64,000 nt of DNA from positions 248,001 to 312,000 of the forward strand of contig NZ_ATDL01000004.1 of the NCBI RefSeq assembly GCF_000416985.1, read 5' to 3'. The notes under the pieces were generated by a model. It made no database searches. It was not told where the DNA came from and worked only from the letters and a program-made list of their open reading frames with translations. Both the position numbers and the translations under genes were made by a program. The first letter of the stretch is position 1, and each line of letters opens with the position of its first letter. The stretch comes from Sphingobacterium paucimobilis HER1398. Its GTDB lineage: Bacteria > Bacteroidota > Bacteroidia > Sphingobacteriales > Sphingobacteriaceae. Of the stretch, positions 15,927 through 24,437 are shown piece by piece.

Positions 15927-16898
15927 CTATTTTACCCAGCCCTTTTCTATGACTTCTTTTGCGTGATAGGTCAGTATAGAGGTTGCTCCAGCGCGACGGA
16001 AACTTAATAGTGTTTCCATAATCACCGCTTCTGAAAGCCACCCATTTGCTATTGCAGCTTTAAGCATTGCATATTCTCCCGATACATTGTAGGCTGCTAT
16101 CGGCAGGTGAAAATTGTCATGCAATAGCTTGATGATATCTAAATAAGGAAGACCTGGTTTTACCATAAGGAAATCTGCCCCTTCTTCCATATCCAGCTGT
16201 GCTTCGATCAGCGCTTCTCTGCTATTTGCAGGATTCATCTGATAGGTTTTTTTATCTCCATTTTTAGGTGCCGATCCTAAAGCATCACGGAATGGACCAT
16301 AGTATGCCGAAGCATATTTTGCTGTATAGGACATCAGGGATACATCGGTATGCCCGTTTGAATCCAGGATTTCTCTGATATAGCCAATTCGTCCATCCAT
16401 CATATCGGAAGGAGCGATAATATCAGCTCCAGATTGAGCATGGGCTAGTGCCATTTTACCTAAAACCTCCAGTGTCTCATCGTTTAAGATTTCACCATCT
16501 TTTACAATACCGTCATGACCATCGGAGCTGTAAGGATCCATAGCGACATCGGTCACAACGCATGCCTCTGGAAAGTTCTTTTTTACAGCCTCAATAGCGC
16601 GCAAATAAAGTGTGCCTTCTCTATAACTCTCTGTTGCGTATTTATCTTTCAGTGCTTCTTCTACAGCAGGGAATAAGTCAAATGCGTTCAAACCGAGTTT
16701 AAGACAGCTTTCTACCTCTCTAAGCAAGTTGTCTATAGAGTAGCGATAGATACCCGGCATGGATTTTACCTCTACCTTTTGGTTCTCCCCATCGACAATG
16801 AATAGGGGGAAGATTAGATTAGCTGCTGATACGTGTGTTTCCTGTATCATGTTACGAATGACAGGCGACTTTCTGTTTCTTCTAGGGCGTTTTAACAT
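15927..16898 (-). CDS. hemB: Delta-aminolevulinic acid dehydratase (porphobilinogen synthase)
   Basis: The 323-residue enzyme joins two 5-aminolevulinates into porphobilinogen. It opens RPRRNRKSPVIRNMIQETHVSAANLIFPLF and shows VVTDVAMDPYSSDGHDGIV, SDMMDGRIGYIREIL, the lysine in MSYTAKYASAYYGPFRDA and the Schiff-base lysine in DFLMVKPGLPYLDII. The cysteine zinc site of many HemB proteins (CxCxxxxxxxxC) is replaced here by DVAMDPYSSDGHDG, so this is a magnesium-type enzyme. It lies 28 bases after hemCD. Confidence 0.97.
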   Translation of the reverse strand: MLKRPRRNRKSPVIRNMIQETHVSAANLIFPLFIVDGENQKVEVKSMPGIYRYSIDNLLREVESCLKLGLNAFDLFPAVEEALKDKYATESYREGTLYLRAIEAVKKNFPEACVVTDVAMDPYSSDGHDGIVKDGEILNDETLEVLGKMALAHAQSGADIIAPSDMMDGRIGYIREILDSNGHTDVSLMSYTAKYASAYYGPFRDALGSAPKNGDKKTYQMNPANSREALIEAQLDMEEGADFLMVKPGLPYLDIIKLLHDNFHLPIAAYNVSGEYAMLKAAIANGWLSEAVIMETLLSFRRAGATSILTYHAKEVIEKGWVK

Positions 16899-16926
16899 TT
16901 CTTAGTCTTTTAGTACAAAGTTCGAT

Positions 16927-18516
16927 TTACATATCCAGTCCAAATATGGCTTCGGCTAGTCCCATTTCATCCGGTGAGAAGGGTAGGGTATAAGGAAGTC
17001 CCATTTCTTCTATGGCCTGTGCTGTGGAATAGCCGATACATATTATCTTTTGACCTGGGTCTGCAAGGTTTTCTTTGAAGTAGGCTTCTACATTGCTTGG
17101 GCTAGTGAAAACTAATACCTCAGCATTGGATTTGTCAACCTCTTCTTCGAGTACCGTTTCGTAAATAGGCATATCTATAATATGCGTATTTGGGGTCAAA
17201 GCTTTTTGTATACTTTGTAATGAGTCTTTGGCTCTAGGTATGAGAACGGTTTGTCCGTCAACCAATTCAGCAAAAGCTTGTGCGATAGCTTCTGTACTGA
17301 TACCAAGATCGTCTCCAGAAAAGTCTGCTACTCGACCGAACTTTCGTAAGGTAGATTCCGATCCTCTTCCTAATACCGCAATTTTAGTCTTTTTCAGAAT
17401 GAGCGGGTCAAGGGCAAAGAAATGCTCGATAGCATTCTTACTGTTGAAAAAGATCCAATCTGCCCTTTTCAATATAAAGGAATCGAGGACATTGATCGTT
17501 GGGTATATTTTTATCAACGAGCGTGCGTCGATCTGTATGTTATGCTTTTTTAAGTAACGGCCCAAATAGGAGTTTTCATCCAGATCTCTTGTAATAAACA
17601 GTGAGGAAGGAAGTTTTCTGGATTTGTCGTACTTGTTGAATATGGCTTCAGCCATTCCCTCTGTGGTGTCAGCCTGTAGGTATAGGCGATCTGGGAAATC
17701 CTCGTTGTCTTCTGCAATAGAAGTCCAAGATTCAAATTTGCCATCACGTTCGCGGCAGTAACAACCTAGGGGAGCGTGACAACCTGCCTCGAACATGTTG
17801 AGTACTTTCCGTTCTACAGCGATCGTCTGTGCGACTTTGGTGTCATTGATTTTTTGTAGTGTATTAAAGAGCTCCTGGTCAGATTCTCTGATTTGGATAG
17901 CCAATACTCCCTGAGCAGGGGCTGGTATTATTTCTACGGGTGCGATCTCTTCCATATGGAAATCCGAAAGCTCCATGTTAATACGGTTTACGCCGGCTTT
18001 TGCTAAGACAATAGCATCGTATTTTTCGTCGCGCAGTTTTTGAATCCGCGTTTGAAGATTACCACGAAGATCTTCAAATTCTAAGTCTGGACGAAGAGAA
18101 AGTAATTGAGCTTTGCGTCTGTTTGAAGATGTGCCAACCGTAGCCGCATGTTTTATGGATAAACGTTTTGTGATATCGACACAGTCTTTGTGGATGATGA
18201 TTACTTCGGCGGGGTTTTCTCGTTCTGAGACCGCTGCAATGATTAGACCTGGAGGATTTACAGTAGGCAAGTCTTTGTGGGAGTGTACAGCTAGGTCAAT
18301 CTGAGAAGAAAGTAGTTCTTCTTCGAGTTCTTTGGTGAAGAAGCCTTTTCCTTCTAGTTTATCAAGTCTAAGGTGTTGGATAATATCGCCTTGAGTCTTG
18401 ATGATTTTCAATTCGGCCTCTATGCCAATTTCCGCTAATCTGTCTTTTACAAAGTTAGCCTGCCACAGTGCAAGCTCACTGCCTCGAGTTCCAATAATTA
18501 GTTTTCTATTCAACAT
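16927..18516 (-). CDS. hemCD: Hydroxymethylbilane synthase fused to uroporphyrinogen-III synthase
   Basis: The product has 529 residues and two domains. Residues 1 to about 295 are HemC: KLIIGTRGSELALWQANFV, the catalytic Asp in HSHKDLPTV, and the dipyrromethane-bearing Cys in FEAGCHAPLGCY. From about 300 onward the sequence is HemD-like: LPSSLFITRDLDENSYLGRYL, WIFFNSKNAIEHFFAL, TVLIPRAKDSLQSI, VLVFTSPSNVEAYFKE. No stop or frameshift separates them. The fusion would hand the unstable hydroxymethylbilane directly to the cyclising enzyme. It lies 106 bases after hemA and is followed by hemB. Confidence 0.92.
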   Translation of the reverse strand: MLNRKLIIGTRGSELALWQANFVKDRLAEIGIEAELKIIKTQGDIIQHLRLDKLEGKGFFTKELEEELLSSQIDLAVHSHKDLPTVNPPGLIIAAVSERENPAEVIIIHKDCVDITKRLSIKHAATVGTSSNRRKAQLLSLRPDLEFEDLRGNLQTRIQKLRDEKYDAIVLAKAGVNRINMELSDFHMEEIAPVEIIPAPAQGVLAIQIRESDQELFNTLQKINDTKVAQTIAVERKVLNMFEAGCHAPLGCYCRERDGKFESWTSIAEDNEDFPDRLYLQADTTEGMAEAIFNKYDKSRKLPSSLFITRDLDENSYLGRYLKKHNIQIDARSLIKIYPTINVLDSFILKRADWIFFNSKNAIEHFFALDPLILKKTKIAVLGRGSESTLRKFGRVADFSGDDLGISTEAIAQAFAELVDGQTVLIPRAKDSLQSIQKALTPNTHIIDMPIYETVLEEEVDKSNAEVLVFTSPSNVEAYFKENLADPGQKIICIGYSTAQAIEEMGLPYTLPFSPDEMGLAEAIFGLDM

Positions 18517-18622
18517 GGATTGTTTATGTTACGAAAAATACCACGGCAAATTTAGCCAAATACCCTAATAATCTGATCATATAATGTCAGAATAAAGTAT
18601 CTTTTAGGAAGATTGTCGTAAA

Positions 18623-19864
18623 TTAATTGTTTTCGAATTCGGTGTTTTTAACCAAGATCTCTTTTGCCATTACCATTGGAACTTTTATGTATTTTTTTTC
18701 CATGTAGTTAATGACCTTTTCTAGTACTTCACGCGCTTGCGGATCAAGTTTACTAACATCTTGGGCAAAAATCTCATTCAACGCAATTTCCCGAATTTCT
18801 TTTATTTTATCAGGCACCTGACGCATAGCCACTTCAACGCGACGCTGTTTAATAAGTGGAAGAAATTCTTTGATGTTCTCGTTGATTATTTTTTCGGCAG
18901 CTGTCAGTTCTCCATAGCGTTCTTGGAGGTTTTTCTCTGCGATAGCTTGTAAACCGCTTACTTCGATGTAGTGAATTGCATTGTCGGGGATGACTTCCGC
19001 ATTTATGTCGTTTGGTATTGCTAAATCGACGACGATCTTTTTATCGGTATCTCCCTGTAATAAGTTTTGATATAGATTGTTGTCGATGATTGATTCAGAT
19101 GCACCGGTACAGGTGATCATAATATCAAAACCTCCTTTGTAGCCTGCGAGCTGGCTTAGTGGATAAGCTTCACAGTTTAGCTCTTTGGCAAGTGATTTTG
19201 CGTTTTCAATTGTTCTATTAAAAACGACAAAATTTGAAAGTTTATGCTTTTTTAAATATTTCGCTAGATTTTGGTTCGTCTCTCCCGACCCAATTACTAG
19301 TATTCTAGGGTTTCCTAATAGTTTTACTTCTTTCAGCTTGCGGTATGCCAGCGATACGACAGAAATCGGATTCCGAGAAATATTGGTATGGGTGTAGACT
19401 TCTTTTGCTGTTTTTACAAGGCGATCCATCATGAGGCGAAGAAAGTCTCCTGTAAATCCTGCCTCTTTGCACTTTTCGTAGGCTCTTCTAACCTGAGCTA
19501 AAATTTCTTTTTCACCTACGACCAAGCTTTCTAAGGAACAAGACATTCTGAAAAGGTGGTTTAATGCCTCTAGTCCAGAATAACGGTTTACTTGTCCTAG
19601 ATAGCATTGAAGCCTTTCTGATGGTACGCAGAAGTTCATCTTATCCATGAAGTGTGCGATAAAATCATCAGTCAGTTCATGGGCTCCATAGAAAACAAAT
19701 TCCACACGGTTACATGTTGCAATATAGAATATCTCAGGGATGTCTAAGTTGTTTTTTAGATTGATTAATCTGGAATCTAACTCTTCGTTACAAATCACCA
19801 GATTGCCCAAATCTTTTAGGTCAACATGCTTGTGGGTAAATGCTATAACTTTTAAATTCTTCAA
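18623..19864 (-). CDS. hemA: Glutamyl-tRNA reductase
   Basis: The 413-residue protein reduces glutamyl-tRNA to glutamate-1-semialdehyde, the first committed step of C5 heme synthesis. It shows the nucleophile Cys in FYIATCNRVEFVFYG, GLEALNHLFRMSCSLESLVVGEKEILAQVRRAYEKC, the NADPH fold ILVIGSGETNQNLAKYL and FNRTIENAKSLAKEL, and a dimerisation tail VEVAMRQVPDKIKEIREIALNE. It is the first gene of the operon and has its own promoter. The N-terminal IAFTHKHVDLKDLG is typical of Bacteroidota HemA. Confidence 0.97.
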   Translation of the reverse strand: MKNLKVIAFTHKHVDLKDLGNLVICNEELDSRLINLKNNLDIPEIFYIATCNRVEFVFYGAHELTDDFIAHFMDKMNFCVPSERLQCYLGQVNRYSGLEALNHLFRMSCSLESLVVGEKEILAQVRRAYEKCKEAGFTGDFLRLMMDRLVKTAKEVYTHTNISRNPISVVSLAYRKLKEVKLLGNPRILVIGSGETNQNLAKYLKKHKLSNFVVFNRTIENAKSLAKELNCEAYPLSQLAGYKGGFDIMITCTGASESIIDNNLYQNLLQGDTDKKIVVDLAIPNDINAEVIPDNAIHYIEVSGLQAIAEKNLQERYGELTAAEKIINENIKEFLPLIKQRRVEVAMRQVPDKIKEIREIALNEIFAQDVSKLDPQAREVLEKVINYMEKKYIKVPMVMAKEILVKNTEFENN

Positions 19865-20288
19865 CGCCTTGGTAATCTAGCCTCTATTATACTGATGCAA
19901 ATGTAGACTAAAACCTCGGGTGTTATGTCAAAAATCTGTCAAACGAGCTAATTTAGAAGGGTTATAAATAATGTTAATTTTTTGTTAAATGTCTTTTTTA
20001 CAGTCTGTTGTTTGCGGTTCTCTTTGGGTATTTCCTAGTTATATCTTCTTTGTTTTTTGTCTAAGCTCCTGCGACGTTTATAGGGTTTGCACAACTAAAG
20101 TGAAATCTAATCGTAATTTCTCATTAGAAGCATTATAGTGCCTGTGGAGATAAAGGAAGTAATTGATGATTTTGATGCTAATTCAGCGCTTTTTTTGAGA
20201 AGAGTGCGTGATATAGAGGGGTTAAAAAATGTTGCTAATTGCGCCCAAAGTTTTTTGACATTCGAAAATTGAAATCTACCTTTACGCT
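19865..20288. other. Intergenic region between divergent hemA and a membrane protein gene
   Basis: The region holds the hemA promoter near 19898. A GTG-started open frame at 20138-20272 (44 codons) is the only other candidate; see the separate finding. I see no structured RNA or repeat. Confidence 0.5.
19898..19905 (-). promoter_or_regulatory. hemA operon -7 box
   Basis: The minus strand reads TACATTTG, a match to TAnnTTTG, about 34 bases upstream of the hemA ATG. Confidence 0.6.
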
Positions 20289-20687
20289 ATGTATGTGCTT
20301 AATAAAATATACGCATTGCTAGGGATAGTTATTGCGGCGTTTTCCACGGTGTTTTGTCCTTTTCTTAGGGTGCCATTGACCGGAAACTGGAACTTGTATC
20401 AGACCGATCTTATCTTGTTTGGTGGGACCATTGGACTACTATCGTTATTGGTTCTTTTTTTTACACTTAGAAGGGTGAGTTGGTTCCGGTGGACATCTTA
20501 CCTGCTCTTGGTTTGGTGTGCAGTCGCTTTTTTGGGTGTTTATTTTAAGATAAATAATTATTTTGGGATGAAATTTGTTGATGGTATGCTAGCTAAGGCA
20601 TTGCACTTGAAATGGGGTTGGGTCGTTTTGTTTATAGGGGTATTCATCTCGGTGCTGAGTGTTAAAAAGGTCAAAGAGATTAATTGA
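20289..20687 (+). CDS. Small four-helix membrane protein, unknown function
   Basis: The product has 132 residues with four hydrophobic segments: YALLGIVIAAFSTVFCPFL, LILFGGTIGLLSLLVLFFTL, YLLLVWCAVAFLGVYF and WGWVVLFIGVFISVLSV. The loops contain RVPLTGNWNLYQTD and NNYFGMKFVDGMLAKALHL. I recognise no named family. It lies 17 bases upstream of the AI-2E family permease gene and is probably cotranscribed with it. Confidence 0.7.
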   Translation: MYVLNKIYALLGIVIAAFSTVFCPFLRVPLTGNWNLYQTDLILFGGTIGLLSLLVLFFTLRRVSWFRWTSYLLLVWCAVAFLGVYFKINNYFGMKFVDGMLAKALHLKWGWVVLFIGVFISVLSVKKVKEIN

Positions 20688-20704
20688 TTTAGAATGTAAA
20701 TAAT

Positions 20705-21760
20705 ATGAGAGCTAAGCAGATAAATAATACGCCCATTAATCAGATTATGCTGATTCTGATTATCCTCTTGATCTGCATTTTGATTTTTAAGAATCTGCTG
20801 TATTATCTGCCAGGTTTCTTGGGAGCAATTACCCTGTATATCTTATTCCGAAGTTCTTATTTTTCACTTACTGAAGGGCGCAAGTGGAATAAGTCGTTGA
20901 CCAGCGTCATGTATATTCTCATTTCGATCGTCTTTATCGTATTGCCGATATGGGCTATTGTCGATTACTTGGCACCACAGCTGTCTACATTCTTGACGAA
21001 TACGGATCGGATGGTCGACCAGTTTAATCTGGTAAAGGAGTATATGAAAGACAAACCATTGCTTAAAGATATAGATATGTCGGATGAAGCGTTATTGGCT
21101 TTTGTGCAGCGCCTCACGAGATATATCCCCAATATCGTAAACTCTGTTGTCGAGGTGGTCATTAATGTGGTCGTAACGCTGTTTGTCCTTTACTTTATGC
21201 AGGTGCATGGCAAAGCGATGGAGAAAGCGATAGAAAGAGCGATACCTTTCTCTGTTCGTAGTAAAAATGAGATTTGGAATGAGGTGAATCTGATGGTACG
21301 GTCAAATGCGTTAGGTATTCCTATTTTAGGTATCTGCCAGGGATTGGTGGCTATGTTGGGGTACTGGATTTTTGGTGTAGAGAATTTTGTGCTATTGGGC
21401 GTGCTTACAGGGGTGGCTTCAATTGTTCCGGTTTTAGGGACAATGACCATCTATGTTCCGGTTACGATAATGGTACTGGCATCCGGAGAGACAGCCAGTG
21501 GTATTGGTTTGGCGATCTATTGCTTTTTCCTAGTGGGGGGGATCGACAATATATTGCGATTTACGATATTAAAGACTTTAGGAAATGTGCCGCCAATGAT
21601 TACGGTGTTTGGTGTACTATTGGGACTTAATATGTTTGGTATGCTGGGGCTTATCTTTGGGCCGCTCATTCTCTCTTCAGTGGGTGTTTTAATTAAGGTA
21701 TACAGCAACGAATTTGGAAGGCAATCGATTGATGTATTTACACAGGAGAAAGAAGAATAG
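20705..21760 (+). CDS. AI-2E family transporter (PerM/YdiK-like permease)
   Basis: The 351-residue integral membrane protein begins with a short polar segment and paired helices (IMLILIILLICILIFKNLLYYLPGFLGAITLYILF), then a helix near 75-95 (VMYILISIVFIVLPIWAIVDYL), a soluble region, and the C-terminal bundle with ALGIPILGICQGLVAMLGYWIFGV, GVLTGVASIVPVLGTMTIYVPVTI and GVLLGLNMFGMLGLIFGPLI. The GLLTGIASIVPVIG-type loop and FGLLGLFIGPL-type motif are diagnostic for the family (Pfam AI-2E_transport). Family members export the quorum signal AI-2 in one case and act as sodium-proton antiporters in others, so the substrate is open. Confidence 0.85.
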   Translation: MRAKQINNTPINQIMLILIILLICILIFKNLLYYLPGFLGAITLYILFRSSYFSLTEGRKWNKSLTSVMYILISIVFIVLPIWAIVDYLAPQLSTFLTNTDRMVDQFNLVKEYMKDKPLLKDIDMSDEALLAFVQRLTRYIPNIVNSVVEVVINVVVTLFVLYFMQVHGKAMEKAIERAIPFSVRSKNEIWNEVNLMVRSNALGIPILGICQGLVAMLGYWIFGVENFVLLGVLTGVASIVPVLGTMTIYVPVTIMVLASGETASGIGLAIYCFFLVGGIDNILRFTILKTLGNVPPMITVFGVLLGLNMFGMLGLIFGPLILSSVGVLIKVYSNEFGRQSIDVFTQEKEE

Positions 21761-21805
21761 TAAATAGCTATAAAAGTGACCACTTACTTTTTTTTAAAAT
21801 ATATT

Positions 21806-21836
21806 TTCGGTTATTATAAATATCTGCTTATGTTTG
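21806..21836 (+). promoter_or_regulatory. Promoter of the orphan transcription unit
   Basis: TTCG near 21806 is followed after 19-20 bases by TATGTTTG (21829-21836). The -33 variant TTCG also occurs at the porD and rbfA promoters. Confidence 0.5.
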
Positions 21837-21840
21837 TAAC

Positions 21841-22020
21841 ACAAAGGGAGATGAAAAGAAATACTTTGTGAGTCTTTACTCACATTTGTAACCAACAAAA
21901 GTAAACAACTGAATATTGATAGACGACAAAGTCTTAAAACTTGAAAGAAATTTTTCTATCCAATTATAAACTAATTTTGATGAAGACTTGTCCACTTGCC
22001 CGCGACAAGTCTTTTTTTTT
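21841..22020 (+). ncRNA. Candidate orphan small RNA (about 180 nt)
   Basis: The segment runs from a plausible promoter to a strong terminator and contains no credible coding frame; the first ATG gives only six codons. Two mutually exclusive small hairpins sit at the 5' end: CACAAAG (21840) with CTTTGTG (21864), and GTGAG (21868) with CTCAC (21879). The 3' end is the terminator at 21984. Length and layout would fit a 6S-type or trans-acting RNA, but I find no diagnostic 6S pairing between its ends. An alternative is a leader that ends by premature termination. Confidence 0.45.
21984..22020 (+). terminator. Rho-independent terminator of the orphan unit
   Basis: AGACTTGTC pairs with GACAAGTCT over an 11-base loop and is followed by nine T. 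Confidence 0.85.
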
Positions 22021-22090
22021 GCCTAAAATGTATATGTTGTTGATTCGATATTTTATTAAAGGTATTAATTAGCTCTCTTCGTTCGGTTTA

Positions 22091-22215
22091 AAGGACATCA
22101 AGAACTTTTTTCATGATGATTTCCTTTTGCATTTGCATTCAAGAGCTCGCCGATAACATCGGGATCGGTTCATCTCTGTTATTGATTCAATGGCAGGGAT
22201 GAAAGTTTTATTTCA
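22091..22215 (+). repeat. Dispersed intergenic element, copy A
   Basis: This element aligns with 32361-32490. Shared blocks in order are AAGG(A/C)CAT, TTTTTTCATGATG, ATTCAAGAG, CGATAACA, ATCGGTTCAT and GAAAGTTTTATTT. It lies upstream of rbfA. A shorter relative is at 61344. Confidence 0.65.
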
Positions 22216-22219
22216 GGTG

Positions 22220-22251
22220 TTCGTGAATACAAAGCATTTTGTCTAATTTTG
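22220..22251 (+). promoter_or_regulatory. rbfA promoter
   Basis: TTCG (22220-) and TAATTTTG (22244-22251) are spaced as -33 and -7 boxes. The whole 32 bases match the porD-recN promoter at 9655-9686 except for three positions. A hairpin-forming pair AGGTGT/ACACCT (22261, 22278) lies in the 60-base leader before ATG 22312. Confidence 0.5.
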
Positions 22252-22311
22252 TGAGAGGTGAGGTGTTGACATTGGCGACACCTGTATTATTATTTTAAAT
22301 ATTCATATAGC

Positions 22312-22683
22312 ATGGGAACGGAAAGTAAGAGACAACAAAGATTCGGGGGAGTCATCCAACAGGATTTGGCCGAACTGTTTTTACGGGACGGAAAAAATTG
22401 GGCTCCGGGAGCTTTTATAACAGTAACAAAGGTTCGTGTTACTCCAGATCTTGCGATAGCTCGTGTATATCTAAGTTTTTTGAATACCAATACCGCCAAA
22501 GATGATATCGCAAGCATTAAAGCTAAAGTTAGTGAAATCAGGTATAAGCTAGGTGCACGGATTAAGAATCAGGCTAGAATTGTTCCGGATTTGGAGTTTT
22601 TTCTTGACGATACCAATGAGTATGTCGAGCATATGGATCGCCTTTTTGACGAAATCAGTAAGGAACCGAGACAATCAGATTAG
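22312..22683 (+). CDS. rbfA: Ribosome-binding factor A
   Basis: The product has 123 residues with the KH-like RbfA fold: SKRQQRFGGVIQQDLAELFL, GAFITVTKVRVTPDLAIARVYLSFL and IRYKLGARIKNQARIVPDLEFFLDDTNEYVEHMDRL. RbfA binds free 30S subunits and helps mature the 5' end of 16S rRNA. The PDLEFFLDDTNEY sequence corresponds to the conserved P-x-L-x-F-x-x-D motif. It lies 21 bases before aat and is probably cotranscribed with it. Confidence 0.94.
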   Translation: MGTESKRQQRFGGVIQQDLAELFLRDGKNWAPGAFITVTKVRVTPDLAIARVYLSFLNTNTAKDDIASIKAKVSEIRYKLGARIKNQARIVPDLEFFLDDTNEYVEHMDRLFDEISKEPRQSD

Positions 22684-22704
22684 TAGCTCTAAGTCTATTG
22701 TCCC

Positions 22705-23382
22705 ATGGTATTTCAGTTAGATGAAGATTTAATTTTGTTCCCCGATGTACAGTTGGCGGAGGAAGATGGGCTTCTGGCAGTAGGTGGCGATCTTCGTACC
22801 GAGCGATTACTCGAAGCCTATAAGAATGGGATATTTCCCTGGTACAGTGATGATACACCTATCCTGTGGTACGCTCCTCACGAACGCTTTATTCTCTATC
22901 CTCACCAGGTCAAGGTGAGCAAGTCGATGACTAAGGTGCTTGCCAAGAATATATTTGAGCTATCCTTTAACACCTGTTTTGAAGATGTCATGCAGCAGTG
23001 TTCTACTGTAGCACGTAGAGGCCAGGATGGAACATGGATTGTGGATGATATGTTGAGAGCTTATGCCCGATTACATCAGGAAGGCTATGCACATAGTATT
23101 GAAGTGCGTCAAGGTGGGAATCTTGTAGGCGGATTATATGGTGTTCTGATCGGTAAAGTATTCTGCGGAGAGAGCATGTTTTCTAAGGTTCCTGATGCCT
23201 CAAAGGCAGCCCTGATTTACCTATGTCAAAACTTTGATCTGGAGTTGATCGATTGTCAGATTTATTCTTCGCATTTAGCATCAATGGGAGCAACTACTGT
23301 AGATGCATCTTTTTTTTATAGCAAACTACAACAACAAGAAGTTGAAATCAATGGACTACAAAAGTTATTTCGATATCCCTAA
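22705..23382 (+). CDS. aat: Leucyl/phenylalanyl-tRNA--protein transferase
   Basis: The 225-residue enzyme attaches Leu or Phe to N-terminal Lys or Arg, creating a primary N-degron read by ClpS. Diagnostic stretches are GLLAVGGDLRTERLLEAYKNGIFPWYSDDTPILWYAPHERF (cut here into the visible motif GIFPWY), ARRGQDGTWIVDDMLRAYARLH, HSIEVRQGGNLVGGLYG and FCGESMFSKVPDASKAAL. The recognition adaptor ClpS is encoded at 43226. The gene overlaps the following aminotransferase gene by 32 bases in another frame. Confidence 0.96.
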   Translation: MVFQLDEDLILFPDVQLAEEDGLLAVGGDLRTERLLEAYKNGIFPWYSDDTPILWYAPHERFILYPHQVKVSKSMTKVLAKNIFELSFNTCFEDVMQQCSTVARRGQDGTWIVDDMLRAYARLHQEGYAHSIEVRQGGNLVGGLYGVLIGKVFCGESMFSKVPDASKAALIYLCQNFDLELIDCQIYSSHLASMGATTVDASFFYSKLQQQEVEINGLQKLFRYP

Positions 23383-24433
23383 GGGATTGACTTATCTCAA
23401 TACCCCAGGAAATGGGCTAATGCCTATAAAGCATCATAAGTGGAGACGGGAATGGGAGCAGGCATTTTTTGATCCTGACGGTAGCTTAAGAGATCAGCAG
23501 GTGGCTTTTATAAAGGGAATAAAATCGGAGATATCGACTTTATTTAATTGCCCTGTAACCAATGTGTATGCTGTTCCGAACTTTTCGTTCGGGTTTAACG
23601 TATTGCTGGAAGGCTTACCTAGAGAATCCACGTTTTTATTGGTCGAGGATGATTATCCTTCATTAAACTATCCAGTGATTAGTCGAGGCTATCGTTATGA
23701 TATTGTAGCGATTGGAGACGGTCTATTAGAAGCTAATATTCGCGATGCGCTTAAGCAAGAAAAGACCGATGTACTTATATTAAGTATCGTGCAGTATATA
23801 AGTGGGCTTAAGATAGATCTTGATTTTATTAAAGAGCTTAAACGCGATTTTCCGGATCTTATTCTGATAGGTGATGCTACGCAATATTTAGGGACCGAAC
23901 CATTTGATTTTATGGAATCGGGCTTTGATGCGGTATGTGGTAGTGGCTACAAGTGGATGATTGCAGGTTTTGGAAATGGTTACGTAATGCTGTCCGACAG
24001 ATTAAAAGAGGTGCTATACGCAGATGCTCAGAAGCGGGAGCGGCCTAAAGAGTTGATGTGGGAACACAAATCAATTCTTGAAACCTTTTTTGAACCGGGG
24101 CACCAGGATGTACTTAGTCAAGGGACGTTGCTTCAGTCTGTTCTTTTCTTCAATGAAATAGGCCTCTCGAACGTAAAACGGCATCTAGATGATGTTGTGA
24201 CTTATGCTTACGAACGGTTTATCGATCGAAATTGGATTCTTCCAATCGTTGAATGCAGATCTTGTAGGTCTGGGCTCATCAATTTGCAAGTACCGCAGGA
24301 TTGTTATCCATTGTTGCAAGAGGAGGGGATTAAGTGTTTTCCGAGAGGAAAGGGAATCCGTATAGGGATTCATTTATATAATAATAAAGAAGACATTGAC
24401 CGTGTCGTCGATGTGTTAAGCAAAGTGTGTTAA
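23351..24433 (+). CDS. Class V aminotransferase-fold PLP enzyme
   Basis: From ATG 23351 the product has 360 residues, MDYKSYFDIPKGLTYLNTPG. The fold-type I core shows NVYAVPNFSFGFNVLLEG, VEDDYPSLNYPV, ILIGDATQYLGTEPFDF with the PLP-binding Asp, and the Schiff-base Lys in CGSGYKWMIAGFGNGYVML. This belongs to the cysteine desulfurase/isopenicillin N epimerase-like superfamily, but the substrate cannot be told. The start overlaps aat by 32 bases, which suggests translational coupling. DUF2027 follows after 4 bases. Confidence 0.82.
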   Translation: MDYKSYFDIPKGLTYLNTPGNGLMPIKHHKWRREWEQAFFDPDGSLRDQQVAFIKGIKSEISTLFNCPVTNVYAVPNFSFGFNVLLEGLPRESTFLLVEDDYPSLNYPVISRGYRYDIVAIGDGLLEANIRDALKQEKTDVLILSIVQYISGLKIDLDFIKELKRDFPDLILIGDATQYLGTEPFDFMESGFDAVCGSGYKWMIAGFGNGYVMLSDRLKEVLYADAQKRERPKELMWEHKSILETFFEPGHQDVLSQGTLLQSVLFFNEIGLSNVKRHLDDVVTYAYERFIDRNWILPIVECRSCRSGLINLQVPQDCYPLLQEEGIKCFPRGKGIRIGIHLYNNKEDIDRVVDVLSKVC

Positions 24434-24437
24434 AAAG

